Assembly: GCF_000004075.3 (NCBI RefSeq)
Contig: NC_026660.2
Coordinates: forward strand, 7,006,001 to 7,070,000
DNA from: Cucumis sativus
Taxonomy: Eukaryota > Streptophyta > Magnoliopsida > Cucurbitales > Cucurbitaceae
Length of the DNA: 64,000 bases
Direction: 5' to 3'
The translations under genes and the position numbers were made by a program. The notes beneath the pieces are model-generated. The model was not told the origin of the DNA and ran no database searches. It saw only the letters and a program-made list of their open reading frames with translations. Position 1 is the stretch's first letter. Each line of letters opens with the position of its first letter. Positions 23,501-35,290 of the stretch are shown here, in pieces.

Positions 23501-23539
23501 AATAATTATTGTCCAACTATTTTTCTTTAAATCCTCGAG
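20524..23539. other. Intergenic between tRNA-Ala and CCD7
   Basis: AT-rich noncoding sequence. It holds a perfect 13-bp hairpin at 20812-20842 and an AT microsatellite near 22674-22692. A GC-richer, C-rich stretch at 22760-22880 is unlike its surroundings. The last few hundred bases are the CCD7 promoter. I see no gene. Confidence 0.45.
20812..20842. repeat. Perfect 13-bp inverted repeat, 5-base loop
   Basis: ATACCTAGTGTAG (20812-20824), loop TTGAC, CTACACTAGGTAT (20830-20842). A further CTACACTAGTGTG occurs near 20928-20940. Too long to be likely by chance in this local context, yet not placed as a Pol II terminator or known site. Confidence 0.7.
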
Positions 23540-23547
23540 TATATAAA
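23540..23547 (+). promoter_or_regulatory. TATA box of CCD7
   Basis: TATATAAA lies 65 bases before the ATG at 23605, which puts transcription start near 23570. It supports 23605 as the start codon, because the in-frame upstream ATG at 23509 would be outside the transcript. Confidence 0.6.
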
Positions 23548-23560
23548 TTTAAAAACCACC

Positions 23561-23605
23561 ATGGCAAAGCCCCAACAAATAAAAGATCAAAACTTTCCAA
23601 AGTGA
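23561..23605 (+). other. Upstream ORF (14 codons) overlapping the CCD7 start
   Basis: An ATG in strong context (CCACCATGG) opens 14 codons (MAKPQQIKDQNFPK) and ends with a TGA whose last A is the first base of the CCD7 ATG (TGATG). If transcripts start above 23561, this uORF would control CCD7 translation by reinitiation. If they start ~30 bases after the TATA box (near 23570), it is not transcribed. Confidence 0.4.
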
Positions 23606-26600
23606 TGAAGGCCAATTCACTCACTTCATCTCTTCCCCTCCAATTTCCATCGCCCATCAAACTTCCTCCTCCGTCCACCGGTATACGATTCCCATCTTCT
23701 CTAACTCCCAAAGCCATATCGATTTCCACCCCAAACACCCACCGGATATCCATCAACAAAAACGACGACGACGACGATTCCATCGCAGCCTTTTGGGACT
23801 ACCAATTCCTCTTCATTTCACAGAGGACCGAGACCGAAAACCCTGCCGTCCTCCGCCTAGTCGATGGCGCCATACCATCAGATTTCCCTTCCGGCACCTA
23901 CTACCTTACCGGACCGGGCATGTTCTCCGACGACCATGGATCGACAGTGCATCCCCTTGACGGTCATGGGTATTTAAGAGCGTTTGTTTTCGAGAAGGAT
24001 CACGAGGTGACTTTCATGGCGAAGTACGTGAAAACGGAGGCGAAAATGGAAGAGCATGATCCGGAGACCGATAGGTGGCGGTTTACACATAGAGGACCGT
24101 TCTCGGTGTTGAAGGGAGGGAAGAAATTAGGGAATACTAAGGTGATGAAAAATGTGGCCAATACGAGTGTGCTCCGGTGGGGTGGCCGCCTTCTCTGCCT
24201 TTGGGAGGGCGGCGATCCCTACGAAATTCGGGCGGAGGATTTGGATACGGTTGGGAAATTTTGTGCTTTCCACGGTGGTGATGATCATGATTCGCCGTCC
24301 CGCGGCGGAGGTTACGATGGTGGGTTTTGGCGTTTTGCGGCGGAGCTTTTGAAGCCTGTGCTATATGGTTGGTATATTAATTTTATGTGAAAATTTGTAT
24401 TTTAAGTTACCATTTTAAAAAAATATATTTATTAATATAATAGGTAATTTTAATGTTTGTTATGGTTTTAAAAGAATGAAAATTAATTTTATCATATTGA
24501 AAGTTAGTTCAAAATATGTCTTTAAAACTCAAAATTAATTTAATGTTTGATGTTTTACACTTCTACTTGCAATTTTTATATTCTCAAGAATAATTTTTAG
24601 TTTTAAATTAATGGTTAAAAGTATGTTTTAGAGTGAATTTGAAAATGTTAAAAATGGTTTAAAACTATTTTTTATTACTCCTTACTTCAATCATGTTGAA
24701 GATTAATTTTGACGATTTATAAATTAAGACATAAAAATGTCTGTAAAATTAAACCTTAGGTTAATTTTGTGTTTAATGACATTGAAGTGATTTTAATACA
24801 ATGCAGGGGAGATGGAAATTATAACTTTTAAAAATGTGGAAATTACTATATATTTAAGAAAATATTTCTATCATTAAAGATAAAACGTGTGTATATAAAG
24901 CCCTTATTTAATTATTTAATTTTATTTAAATTTTTAAAATTTTACAAAGAAAACTATATATCATAGAAAACTTTTAAAAACTATGATAGTTCTAAAAATA
25001 TTCCATATATATCTGACAAAAACACTTTATTCTTGTTTGTTTGTTTACCTATGATATATAAAATTTTATATTCTATCTAAAAATTTTACTATATTTTAAT
25101 TTAATCATACTATATTTAAAAATGTCCTAAGTTTAAAATAGTTTGAATCAAAAGGTAATATATATAGATAAAAATAAAAAGAAAAAGTAAAAATTTTTCT
25201 TTTTCTTTTTAAATATATGTGCATATGAGTCAGTGCATCATAATGTGATTTAGTTTGTTGATGCATATCTTTTAAGACACCCTCACCCCTATTCAATAAA
25301 ACAATGGATAAGTACAAAAGGGTGGGTAGAATAGAATAATAAAATGTTCAAGACACTAATAATATGACTTAAACTAATAATTTATTGCAAAATCAATAAT
25401 AATATATTAAATTATAAGTTTAGTTTCCAAACTTTCATAGTCTTTATCCTCTTACATTTTGAAAATTCAAAACTATCTAATATGTCTTTGTCTTCACCCT
25501 TAGTAGCCTAATTTGGTCATCAATGAATTCAAAAATTAGTAAAAGTTATTGAATTAAATGCCTAATTATCTTAACTAATCAAGTAAAGGAAATAGTAATT
25601 AAAATGGGTGGTGTTGTTATATAATAAAGGTTCCAAAAAAGGGAAGGAGAGGAATAATAAATGCAATAAGAGAGGAGACAAAGGGTGACACAGTCCCACA
25701 GTAAGTAACAATATAAAAAAATGAACATAATCATTGGGTTGGAATATTAAAAAAAATGAAAATAATTTAGGTGGAGAAGCCATTTGCAAATTAAATAATG
25801 ATAAGAATTGAGAGAATTAGAAGAGGTGGGTATAATGAATTAAAAAAAGAAATGATAAATAAGAATATATATTGGGGGAATATAATGAAAAAATGGAACA
25901 CAGGAGTATTCAAGATGCCACCGAAGAGGTTATTGTCTCATTACAAAGTTGATGCACAAAGGAATAGACTTCTCGTAATGTCATGCAATGCTGAGGATAT
26001 GCTTCTACCAACTAGCCATTTCACTTTTTATGGTAATTTTGTTTAATTCTTATCCCTTATCCCTTTAATTTTCTTTCTTTTTCTCTTTTTTTAATTTTAA
26101 AATTTACAAAACTTCTCCCAAAATATATTTATAGATTAACAAAAAAAAAAAATATATGCCAATTTATGTTGGCCAAAATAGATTACGATATGTGTTTTTA
26201 TCACAATACTTACAGAGACATAAAACGTACGCGTCTTTCTTGCATGTGTTGTGATATTTTAGTTCATTTCATACTAGGTTAGAGGTTTGATCCTCGTTTC
26301 ATGGCTATTGACTAAAAAATAAGTTATATTATAATTAGAAAGAGAAAATAGATTTAGAAGACTTAGCTTAATAATAAAAACACTATAAGGTGGGTAAATC
26401 ATGTCTTATCAGTAATTGACATGAGTATATAATGATCAACGTATAAATATGTGGTAACTTATTGTTGTGCAAATTTAATTACTTTGTAACAATAGGTAGA
26501 ATTGAAAATTAAAACTTTGCTTTTATATTACTTAAGAATTCCCAAAATTAACTTTGATATTTTATTTGCAGAATTTGATAGCAATTTCAAGTTATTACAA

Positions 26601-28757
26601 AAGAAGGATATGGTTATTGATGATCACTTGATGATTCATGATTGGGCTTTCACTGATAACCATTATATCCTCTTTGCTAATCGAATTAAGCTTGATGTCA
26701 TCGGTACGTTGTTTTTTAATTAATTGTTTTGAACATATAAAAGTAAATTATTGTTTATCTATCTTTTATTAAAATACTAAAAAAAGTTGAAAAATTATTT
26801 TAAACCACCCACTTTTAAAAAATATTTATAAATATGACAAAATATGTGCGGTGATAGATTGAGATAAACTACTATTTCTATCGATATAGATACTTATTTT
26901 AAAATTTTCTTTTAACTTTATAATTTTAAATTACTTTTTAAAATCATCCGTAAGAAGCAGAAAAAACAAAAAAAAACTACTACTAAAAGTAATGGTTTTA
27001 AAACTTCATTGTAAGTTTGAAAGAACTTAAAAGAAGAAAACTCAATTTAATAATTTTTTAGTTTTTAAAATTAAGGCTATAAATACTATTTTTGTTTTAT
27101 TAATTTTTATTTGTTATCTGGTTTAATAATTTTTAAGACAAGCTAAATTGTGAAACAAAAAAAAAAAAAGTGTTTAAAAACAAACCTACAATTTTTTCAA
27201 AAACTAAGACTCAAATGGGTTTATCCATAAAAACCTTATTTCTCTTTTTAGTAGATAAGAAAAAACAAACAAAAATTGCCATCAATGGTTGAGTGAAACT
27301 AATTAGAATTCAAACTATATAAATTGAAGGTGCAATGAGTGCAATTAGTGGAATATCTCCAATGATATCTGCACTTAGTGTAAACACAAACAAAAGCACT
27401 TCTCCAATTTATTTGATCCCAAGATTTGGTGAAGACTCAAAAAAAGACGATTGGAAAGAAACTATTGTTGAAGTTCCTTCAAGGCTTTGGCTTCTTCATG
27501 TTGGCAATGCCTTTGAGACTATTCATGAAGATGGTACCTTAGACTTCGAAATCCATGCCTCTTCTTGCTCATATCAATGGTTCAATTTCAAAAAATTATT
27601 TGGTACAAAATCCTCTTCCCCCTCTCATCCCACTCACCTTTCTACGTAATAAACATGAGGTTAATTTATTTTTCTATACGGCCAGGTTATAATTGGCAGA
27701 CTGGAAAACTTGATCCTTCTGTTATGAACCCAAATGAAACCAAAAGTAAGCAATTTCCTCACCTAGTTAAGGTAAGTTTTCGTTTCATTCACTATAATTA
27801 ACAATATGCATTTAAGTTTAATTAAGAACCAAACAGTACTTTTCAACTGAACCAAAAAATTTAGTACTGATTTAGAAATGATAGATTTTCTTTTTCCTTT
27901 TGCAAGGGAATGCTTGATGAAATTTTGTTAAGGTGTAAACAGTTTAGTTAAAAAAAATTGAGAAAGAAAAACATTCTAAAATTAAGTAACCTTCTTTTTT
28001 TGTGTAGGTAAGCATTAGTTTAAGTAAGAATGGGAAGTGTGAAAAGTGCAGTGTGGAACCTTTGAACCAATGGCCAAAATCCTCAGATTTTCCAGTGATA
28101 AACCCTAAGTTCTCAGGTCTAAAACACAATTACTTATATGCTGCAACTTCCTCCGGTAACCGGCGGTCGCTACCGTCGTTTCCATTTGATATGATCGTAA
28201 AGCTCGACACAGTCACAAACACTGTCCGAACGTGGTTTGCTGGTAATCGGAGATTCGTTGGAGAACCTGTTTTTGTTCCCAAAGGAGATAAAGAAGATGA
28301 TGGATATCTTCTCGTGGTTGAGGTTAGCAAACTTAATTAGAATCTCTTAATTTTAATGTTTGTAATGAGATATATATATTGGAATGCATCTACTAATTCG
28401 TGGTTACTTCAACTCCATCTACTAACAATTATTTTTTAAAAGTTAAATCTTGTATTCAATAGACTGCTTCCTTTTTTCTCTTAGAAAAACACTCAAATAG
28501 GTTTTAGCCCATATACACAAAATTGTAGGTTAATTTTTTTTGGCAAATTGTAAAAGCTATAAAATATATATATCTAAGTAAAGGGATTTGATGTGTGTTT
28601 AAATACACAGTATGCAGTATCAATACAAAGATGCTATCTTATTATTTTGGAGGCTCAAAGATTTGGAGAAGCAGATGGAGTTGTGGCAAGATTTGAAGTC
28701 CCTAAGCACTTGAATTTCCCTATTGGCTTCCATGGCTTTTGGGCTGCTAATACCTAA
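23605..28757 (+). CDS. CCD7: Carotenoid cleavage dioxygenase 7 (strigolactone biosynthesis)
   Basis: Seven exons: 23605-24367, 25904-26032, 26572-26703, 27330-27602, 27686-27771, 28008-28322, 28611-28757. All junction phases fit and give 614 residues, the usual size. CCD7 (MAX3) cleaves 9-cis-beta-carotene at the 9',10' bond in plastids; CCD8 then makes carlactone. The first ~75 residues (Ser/Pro-rich) are a likely transit peptide. Clear CCD7 blocks are FPSGTYYLTGPGMFSDDHGS, TVHPLDGHGYLRAF, KTEAKMEEHDP, WRFTHRGPFSVLKGGKKLGN and KVMKNVANTSVL. The likely four iron-binding His are in LLSHYKVD, MIHDWAFTDNHY, WLLHVGNAFE and PIGFHGFWA. The start at 23605 was chosen over 23509 because a TATA box lies between them. 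Intron 1 is 1.5 kb, AT-rich, and its donor GGTTGG is weak though the frame demands it. No defects seen. Confidence 0.95.
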
Positions 28758-29892
28758 TTAATTAGACAATGCTCCAAAGGGAAGAAAAGTTGTGAGCTGT
28801 AGTTCAACAAAATGGGTGTCCTAATTTGAGCTCTATTAAATTTATGAAACCAATAATCACTAGTTTAAAACACTACTGTTCTCTTGATAATATGTATACA
28901 CATGTAAACACTCCACATTTTTGTGTGTATTTCTATATATATGTAATATGCCAAAGATCTATTATAGATTCGATAATTTGAGTCCTTACTCAACTTTAAT
29001 TAGTATAATACCATTAATTAGTTTAATGATAAATTTGACGTCTAACTACTCTAGACTTTGGTTTAAGCTCAGATCCACCCCTTAATTACATTTGAAATCT
29101 ATAACCATTTCTTTTAGCTAGTATCACCAATATATGTCTATAAATAATTAACAATTATTAAATTTAGGAAATTTTTTGTCAGGGAATGATGAAATTTTGG
29201 ATTTTAGAATTTTCTTATCATTATTTTTCTGTCATAAATTTGTTATAATTAAAAAGTGGCGGCTCTTCCATCTGATTAATTTATTAATTTATGAAGAAAA
29301 AAACGCTTTAAAGTGTTAAAGAATCGCTTAATTATAAACAAACTTTTCTTATTGTAGGTATAATTATATATATATATATATATATATTGTTGATGATTCC
29401 AACATTCGAAAGACACAAAACACACTTCATAATTAATTTCTATGACATAAATACACAATTCTTTCCATAGTGAATTAGTTTTAGATAAACCCTAAAGTAA
29501 ACTTTGGTTAAGTTGGTATTAGTTAGGATTGATCATCTTTGACCTCTCTTTCAATCCTACATCCTGCCGTTGGACACTATCTCACAATCTCTATAATATA
29601 TAGGTCCTCTTACTTATATCTAATTAATACAATTTTTAGATTTGACCTAAGAATGGAAAATGCACAATATTATAGTAAATTATGCATTCTATTGGATAGA
29701 GTTAGTGGGAGGAAAAATTAAATTTATTTTAGTGGTATGATTTTCCTGTGGATATTGCTTTAATTCACCACACGTGTACTATTAGTTTGTTGTTGAACAT
29801 GAGTGGGTCAACCATTGTTTCTTGATCTATTAATATGGATCTAAGTTTGTAAAGAGAAAATCTCTTTTTTTTCTTTTTCTTTTCATTTATTT
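28758..29892. other. Intergenic between CCD7 and the first Ole e 6-like gene
   Basis: AT-rich. The first few hundred bases should hold the CCD7 3' untranslated region. A (TA)n microsatellite lies at 29366-29388. No open frame with protein similarity. Confidence 0.5.
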
Positions 29893-29902
29893 CTAAATTT
29901 AG
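29893..29902 (+). promoter_or_regulatory. Palindromic CTAAATTTAG element upstream of Ole e 6-like gene 1
   Basis: CTAAATTTAG is its own reverse complement. It starts 26 bases before the TATAAAAA at 29919-29926. The same 10-mer followed by C lies at nearly the same distance upstream of the second gene copy, and once more further up. Confidence 0.5.
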
Positions 29903-29918
29903 CTCCATCATACAATAC

Positions 29919-29926
29919 TATAAAAA
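29919..29926 (+). promoter_or_regulatory. TATA box of Ole e 6-like gene 1
   Basis: TATAAAAA, about 92 bases before the start codon at 30011. An in-frame ATG at 29927 would fall before the expected transcription start, so 30011 is the better start. Confidence 0.6.
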
Positions 29927-30010
29927 GTGATATTATTCATCCACCGAAGAGAAAGCACTTGTAAAAAGGTACAATCCAGAAAAGAGAAAGGAAAATTAAA
30001 GAGGAAAATC

Positions 30011-30709
30011 ATGGCCAAGAAGAAGATGATGGGAGTGTTATTGATATGCATTGTGGTAATGGCTGCTTTGGAGTTTTCCATTGTCAATGGAGAAGAGAAG
30101 GAGGACAAGTACGAGTCCAAATTTGATGCTAAATATAAAACTTGCTATGAAAGTTGTGAGAAAGAATGTCTAGAAAACGGTAATAATGGTCAAAGTTTTT
30201 GTGAAGTTAAATGTGACGAAGATTGCGGTGAAAAAGAAAGTGCGGGTATTGATCTTTCTTCTTTAATTTTTCTATTTGACTCTCTTCTTTTAATAATCAT
30301 AAGTTTAAGTTTTTCTTTTCATTTTATTAGTAATCGAACATGGTGTCAAATCAAGAAATTAAATCTAATTAATGTTAGAAAACCTTTTAATATCATTTCC
30401 TTTCTCAATATTAATTAATTTCCGCCTATTTGATCTTCCACATATTTTCAAGTACATTGTAAGGTGTTGGAACAATCAATTATTTAACATAATATCTTAA
30501 TATTTATTTAGTTTATATATTCAAACCCTAAGGTTAGGTTTTTCACAAATAAACTATTGGCATAATATTAAATTTATTTTCACCAAATAAAGTTAAAAGA
30601 AAAGGTCAATGAGTATAAATTAAAAGATTGCATTATATTTTTAATAATGAAATTGAAATTTGTTGTATTTGTTTTTGCAGATAAGCTTCATATCAACCCA
30701 GCAAATTGA
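30011..30709 (+). CDS. Ole e 6-like small cysteine-rich pollen protein, copy 1
   Basis: Two exons, 30011-30245 and 30681-30709, joined G|AT; 87 residues. A signal peptide (about residues 1-28, hydrophobic MMGVLLICIVVMAALEF) leads to an acidic mature part with six cysteines in the pattern C-x3-C-x3-C-x10-C-x3-C-x3-C (CYESCEKEC then CEVKCDEDC), and a short tail DKLHINPAN. This matches the olive pollen allergen Ole e 6 family, secreted proteins of unknown biochemical role. It is a tandem copy of the gene at 33319, same strand, 3.3 kb apart, same exon structure and phase. Expression in pollen is inferred from the family only. Confidence 0.88.
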
Positions 30710-33106
30710 GGAAAAATGGAGGATGAAAAGAAAAGAAAATAAGAGAAGAGTCATTATTATTATGAGAGAATTTATGTCAAGAATTATTAACAATATTGTA
30801 TTATTATATTAAAATAATCTATATAGAGAGGAGCTTAATAAAGGGTTTGAAGAGGAGTTAATCATAATAAAGTTACCTTTTTCCCTTTTTACTTTTTTTT
30901 TCCTATTATCTATGTTTTATAATAATAATGTGAATTGAATATTTCAATTTATATATAAAAAAAAATCTTTGGTATAATTGGGATTGTGAATCAACCATTT
31001 TTTACTATTTATTTTTTAGAAATGTTTATTTATTTGTTTATTATTCAAAACAAGATTATAATTTATTTTATCAAACTATATTTGTTGGCATTAATTCACC
31101 CTATCTTCTCTAGTTTAAGTTTTACCTTTATTATCTTATTGCGAACATGATTATTGAACTACACTCAACATTCAAATCTATTTTTAACTATAAAATAAAA
31201 AGGATTTAAAAATAGAATAATAAATTAAAATATTAACAAGTTACACCAAAATTTTAGATTCTATGACTATAGCATATCAATAATTTTGATAAAATTTACT
31301 ATAAGTTGTAAATGTTTTGTAAAATCTACTATTTTTTAAAAAAATTCAATATAAAACGTAATTTACTGTCTTTTATAACATTTTTACAAAAAAAAAATGA
31401 TTGACAATCCCATTTAAAAAATAGTTATTTTTTAAAAAATAAAATCAAAATATTCTTGTTAATGAAACATCTTGAATAATCAAATATAAAATACCTCATT
31501 ATGTCACTTAAAGTAATTAAAATTTAACTTAGTCAACAATGCATGCTCTTAGTTTTTTTCAATCTTGATATATATATTTTGAACTTTATAGGTTTGATAA
31601 TTAATAGTTGGAACAAGGATCGTTACGGTTAAAATATTGACGTTGCTATAAGAAAAAGAAAAAAGAAAGAAGAGAGATTTCAATTTTAGAAATATATGGT
31701 GATATTATATAGATCGATAAAGTTAAAATATTGTAGAGATAATTTTTTTTAGATAAATCAATTTATAAAAATCATTTCATGTATAATAAGGTTATTGTTG
31801 AGTAAGAAATTTTGGTGAATTAAATTCTACCCATCATCATAGTAAATATTATGATAATTATATATATATTTTTATTGAGTTTGAATAATTAAAGTTGACT
31901 CAAAATAGCTCAATTCAAGTACGTCCAAACAGATTAGTCAAGTCCAAGTTCAACAAGTAGATGAATCCAATTTCAATAAGATAAATGGGCTTAAGTCCAA
32001 GCTTAATAAGCAAATGGACCCAAGTCCACCAGCCCATGAAATTTCTCTATTAATAGAAACATTGGTCGAAGGAATAATTGAAACTCTGAATTAAACATTT
32101 TCTGAAATACTGATGACTTGGAACATTAAACTTTCCTTGGATTCCAGAAGATCAAAACTCAAATTAACTTGCAACTACAATATCCTAAAGACCGAAGATT
32201 AAGAAGTTCTAAGTTCAAATAAGTAAATACTAGAGATTGTATTCGCTATATTCATCAATATACAAAGTTTAATTCCACGAATTACATTTCTTCGATTTTT
32301 TTAAAAAAATAAATCAATTTATAAAAATTATTTTATGTGTAATAATGTTATCATTGAAAATTGCAATGAGATATCGTAGTGTACTCTATAAATGTTACCA
32401 AAACTCTAGCGATTTGGAATGAAAAGAGCAAATAGAAGCCAAAATTGATATATCCTTCTCTACCAATTTAATAAAACATGGGTATGTCTAGATTGACTTA
32501 GCAATTTTTTTTGTTTAAAGTTCATTTCATTTAAACGTATTTTATAAATATTAACTTATTATATAAAACAACTATAAAATACTAAGAACTGATTAGGTTA
32601 AAATAATGGTTGTTAGAGTTAACAATGGTGGTGACTAGAGGTGGTCGTTGTAGTTAGCCTTCGATGGCTAGTGTGGTTGAGTTGGTCTATGTCGTTAGTC
32701 GTTGAAGGTGATGAATTGGCCAACAAAGGGTGGTGGTAACCACAACACAATATATATACAGTGGAAAGTGAGGGCATATGTCTTTCGAGGGGTTGTGGTA
32801 ACTAATAAGAATTTTACATAAATTAGAAAGCGACAAACAACTAAAATCTAACCAAATACAAAATTTTAAAAAGTTGATATTACGTGTTTATTTTAAACCG
32901 AACTTACTTCAACAAATTAATTTTTAAAAATTATTTTAGGCGATCGTAAAATATTAAACATATTTTTAAAATGACTTAATTCACACCGGACAAGGACAAA
33001 AATGTAATTACAAATAGAACATATAAAAGAAATTTTTTATTTTAATTGTAATTTATTTTCTATTACTAGTTCAATGTTTGTTATGAATGCATGCATGACC
33101 ATTGAT
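30710..33106. other. Intergenic between the two Ole e 6-like genes
   Basis: AT-rich noncoding DNA. It holds an LTR-like insert bracketed by direct repeats (31755-32356) and, near 32620-32760, a GC-richer GTGGTGG/GGTGGT stretch that looks like a dispersed repeat. No third gene copy was found. Confidence 0.5.
31755..32356. mobile_element. LTR-like insert between ~47-base direct repeats
   Basis: The block AAATCAATTTATAAAAAT(C/T)ATTT(C/T)ATGT(A/G)TAATAA occurs at 31755-31801 and again at 32310-32356. Between them lies a GC-richer stretch with AAGTCCAAG / GACCCAAGTCCA runs, ATTAATAGAAACATTGGTCG and GAGATTGTATTCGCTATATT, much like a plant LTR. The flanking repeats are too long for a normal target duplication. 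Confidence 0.45.
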
Positions 33107-33116
33107 CTAAATTTAG
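33107..33116 (+). promoter_or_regulatory. CTAAATTTAG element, distal copy, gene 2
   Basis: Second occurrence of the palindrome upstream of Ole e 6-like gene 2, 68 bases above the proximal copy; both are preceded by GAT and followed by C. Confidence 0.4.
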
Positions 33117-33174
33117 CCATTTATTTCAATAGAGAAAATCCATTTTTTTAGGTCATATTGCTATGCACGTTGAT

Positions 33175-33184
33175 CTAAATTTAG
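33175..33184 (+). promoter_or_regulatory. CTAAATTTAG element, proximal copy, gene 2
   Basis: Starts 28 bases before TATAAAAA at 33203-33210, matching the 26-base spacing in gene 1. Confidence 0.5.
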
Positions 33185-33202
33185 CTTTACTAAATCCCTA
33201 CC

Positions 33203-33210
33203 TATAAAAA
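33203..33210 (+). promoter_or_regulatory. TATA box of Ole e 6-like gene 2
   Basis: TATAAAAA 116 bases before the ATG at 33319. The leader contains the near-duplicate TTCATCCTCTCTCAGAATT / TTTTCATCCTCTCTAAGAATT at about 33234-33270. Confidence 0.6.
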
Positions 33211-33318
33211 GGGGTTTCTCATCCTTCAAAAACTTCATCCTCTCTCAGAATTTTCATCCTCTCTAAGAATTAATAATCAATAAGACACCAAAGGCCAAAA
33301 ATTTTCAAGAGGAAAAAG

Positions 33319-33824
33319 ATGGCCAAGAAAATGATGGCAGTCTTTTTGATGTGCATCGTGGTGGTAGCTACTTTGCAATTTGTCATGGCCAATGAGGAGG
33401 ATGGAGTGACCAAATATGAGGCCAAATTTGATGCCAAATACAAGTCTTGCTATGAAACTTGTGAGAAGGAATGCCTTAGAAATGACACTAACGGTGAAAG
33501 CTTTTGTGAAGTTAAATGTGATGAAGATTGTAGCGAAAAGGAAGCTGCTGGTACGTATTACCATCTTTATAATAAGCGTTCTCTGTAATTTTTGCATGAA
33601 TTATGTTAATTTATGATCATAGAAAAAAAACCATGTATCAAAATTTTTCATTAGACCACCAAAAAAGAACCACATATAACAAAAATATAAACTAAAATTG
33701 TGAATCTAAATACTTGTACGCATTTTTTATTCTTAAATTTTTGGATAAAGTATTATTTATTATATTAATTTTGATTGTTGTTTTTTGTTTTTTTACAGAT
33801 AAATTGCACATCGAATTGCACTGA
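33319..33824 (+). CDS. Ole e 6-like small cysteine-rich pollen protein, copy 2
   Basis: Two exons, 33319-33550 and 33799-33824, joined G|AT; 85 residues. Signal peptide of about 25 residues (MMAVFLMCIVVVATLQFVMA), then acidic mature protein with the same six-Cys pattern (CYETCEKEC, CEVKCDEDC) and tail DKLHIELH. It is close to copy 1 in both exons; the intron sequence is not conserved. Same promoter layout as copy 1. Likely secreted; function in the family unknown. Confidence 0.88.
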
Positions 33825-34829
33825 ATGATGGAGAGCAAAAAGAAAAAACACCTCTTGAGAAGGATCAAGTACTAAAATTGTATTGAAATCGAGCTTGTAC
33901 TTTGATTTTAATATTGAAATTTATAAAATTTTTGGTTTTTGGTGACATTGATATGTGAATCAACCATTGAAACTAATTAACATATATGGGGATCGACACA
34001 TTCTATAAATCTTATATACAATGAGAAGATACTACAGGGCGCAATTCAAAAAGACAAAATATAATTATAATTATAATTTACTACATAATGATCAACACTA
34101 ATACCGATTTACATTTTTGTTCAATATATCTTTATTAATCTCACACGCATATATATCATCTATTGATTTGAGGTGTACATTTATCTATAATTATGATTTG
34201 AGAATGGTTCTTTTTGTAAAAAATCCAACAATTTTTCTCATATTTCTTTTCCTAATTAGATGAATTTAACTTTTTTCTAGAATAATAGAATATGTTTTTA
34301 AAAAAGAATTATTATAAGAGTTTATACCAACCAAAAAATAGTAAAATTTTATTTTAGTTAAAACTTGAAATAAAAAAGATAGTTTGTCCAAATCAATTAA
34401 AGAATAATACTTGGTTTCAAATTAAAATTCAGAGAATAAAAATACAAAACTAACTAAGAAAATATAAAATTCTTAGTTAAATCAAAGTTTGAAATTTAAA
34501 AAATGGAAATAGAAAAAAAAAAAAAAACACATTCCTACCATGGATCGTTTGATTATGAATATAATAATAGACTAAACCACACTCTATAAAATTAAGAAAT
34601 AAATTTAGTATAAAACAAATTTTTATTCAACTCTCATATCCTCTTAGAGTAGGACTAATACAAATTTAAATTAAATACCCAACTTGACAGTATACAAAAA
34701 TAAGGAATTGTTGCAATAGCTTTTAGTATATAGATCAAACAAGTTGATGATGATAGCGACCAACAAGGTATGTAAGACTCTAGAAACCCATCAAGCTACT
34801 TTCTTTATTACGAACAAAAACCAGTATTT
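33825..34829. other. Intergenic, AT-rich
   Basis: 3' flank of the second Ole e 6-like gene and noncoding sequence. Nothing recognisable. Confidence 0.45.
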
Positions 34830-35290
34830 GATTTTGCGACTAATACATGATGGAGGAACAGTTGACCATTTTCTAAAACGCATAATTTGACAAAAGGGTC
34901 AATCGGTGTAACTTCTGATTTAGCACCAAAAAGATCAGTCCAGCAACCTCTAACAATAATTGTTATGCATAATGATGTTGAGAGTATATAATAGAGAGGT
35001 TCCCTGTGATGACTGACCAATAATGATAACGTTGTTAAGAGCAAGAAAGTCTAACAATAGTATCTGAAATTTGGCAAACCATTGTCGAGAACCTTGCTTC
35101 AAGTCATATATCAAACAGTTCTTTAATTAGCTTATGCAAACAAGCTTGGGTTCCTTTGGAAAAAAAAACCTTGGGGCTTATAGACTCCTGAGGAAAACCC
35201 ATGTAGATCTATCTATTCAAATAACTTGTTTTTGAAGACAGCATTTAACTTCAAGCTGTAGCAGAGGCCAACTGTAAGAGAGACAATTAC
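34830..35290 (-). pseudogene. Decayed Copia reverse transcriptase fragment
   Basis: On the minus strand, pieces in several frames read LNAVF..., then CLHKLIKELFDI*LEARFST, then ISDTIVRLSC..., then GTS-like and TIIV motifs. This follows the Copia RVT_2 order (KLHKSLYGLKQASRQW, then FVxVYVDDIIITG). Many stops and frame changes; dead. Sequence from 35290 to 36272 is AT-rich with LTR-like stretches but nothing I can define. Confidence 0.6.

Noticed and set aside
23509-23604. Upstream in-frame ATG at 23509 as CCD7 start
   Set aside because: The TATA box at 23540 lies downstream of it and the extra 32 residues do not look like a plastid transit peptide.
29927-30010. In-frame ATG at 29927 for Ole e 6-like copy 1
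   Set aside because: It directly abuts the TATA box, so it would precede the transcription start; the second gene copy starts at the position equal to 30011 with a clear signal peptide.
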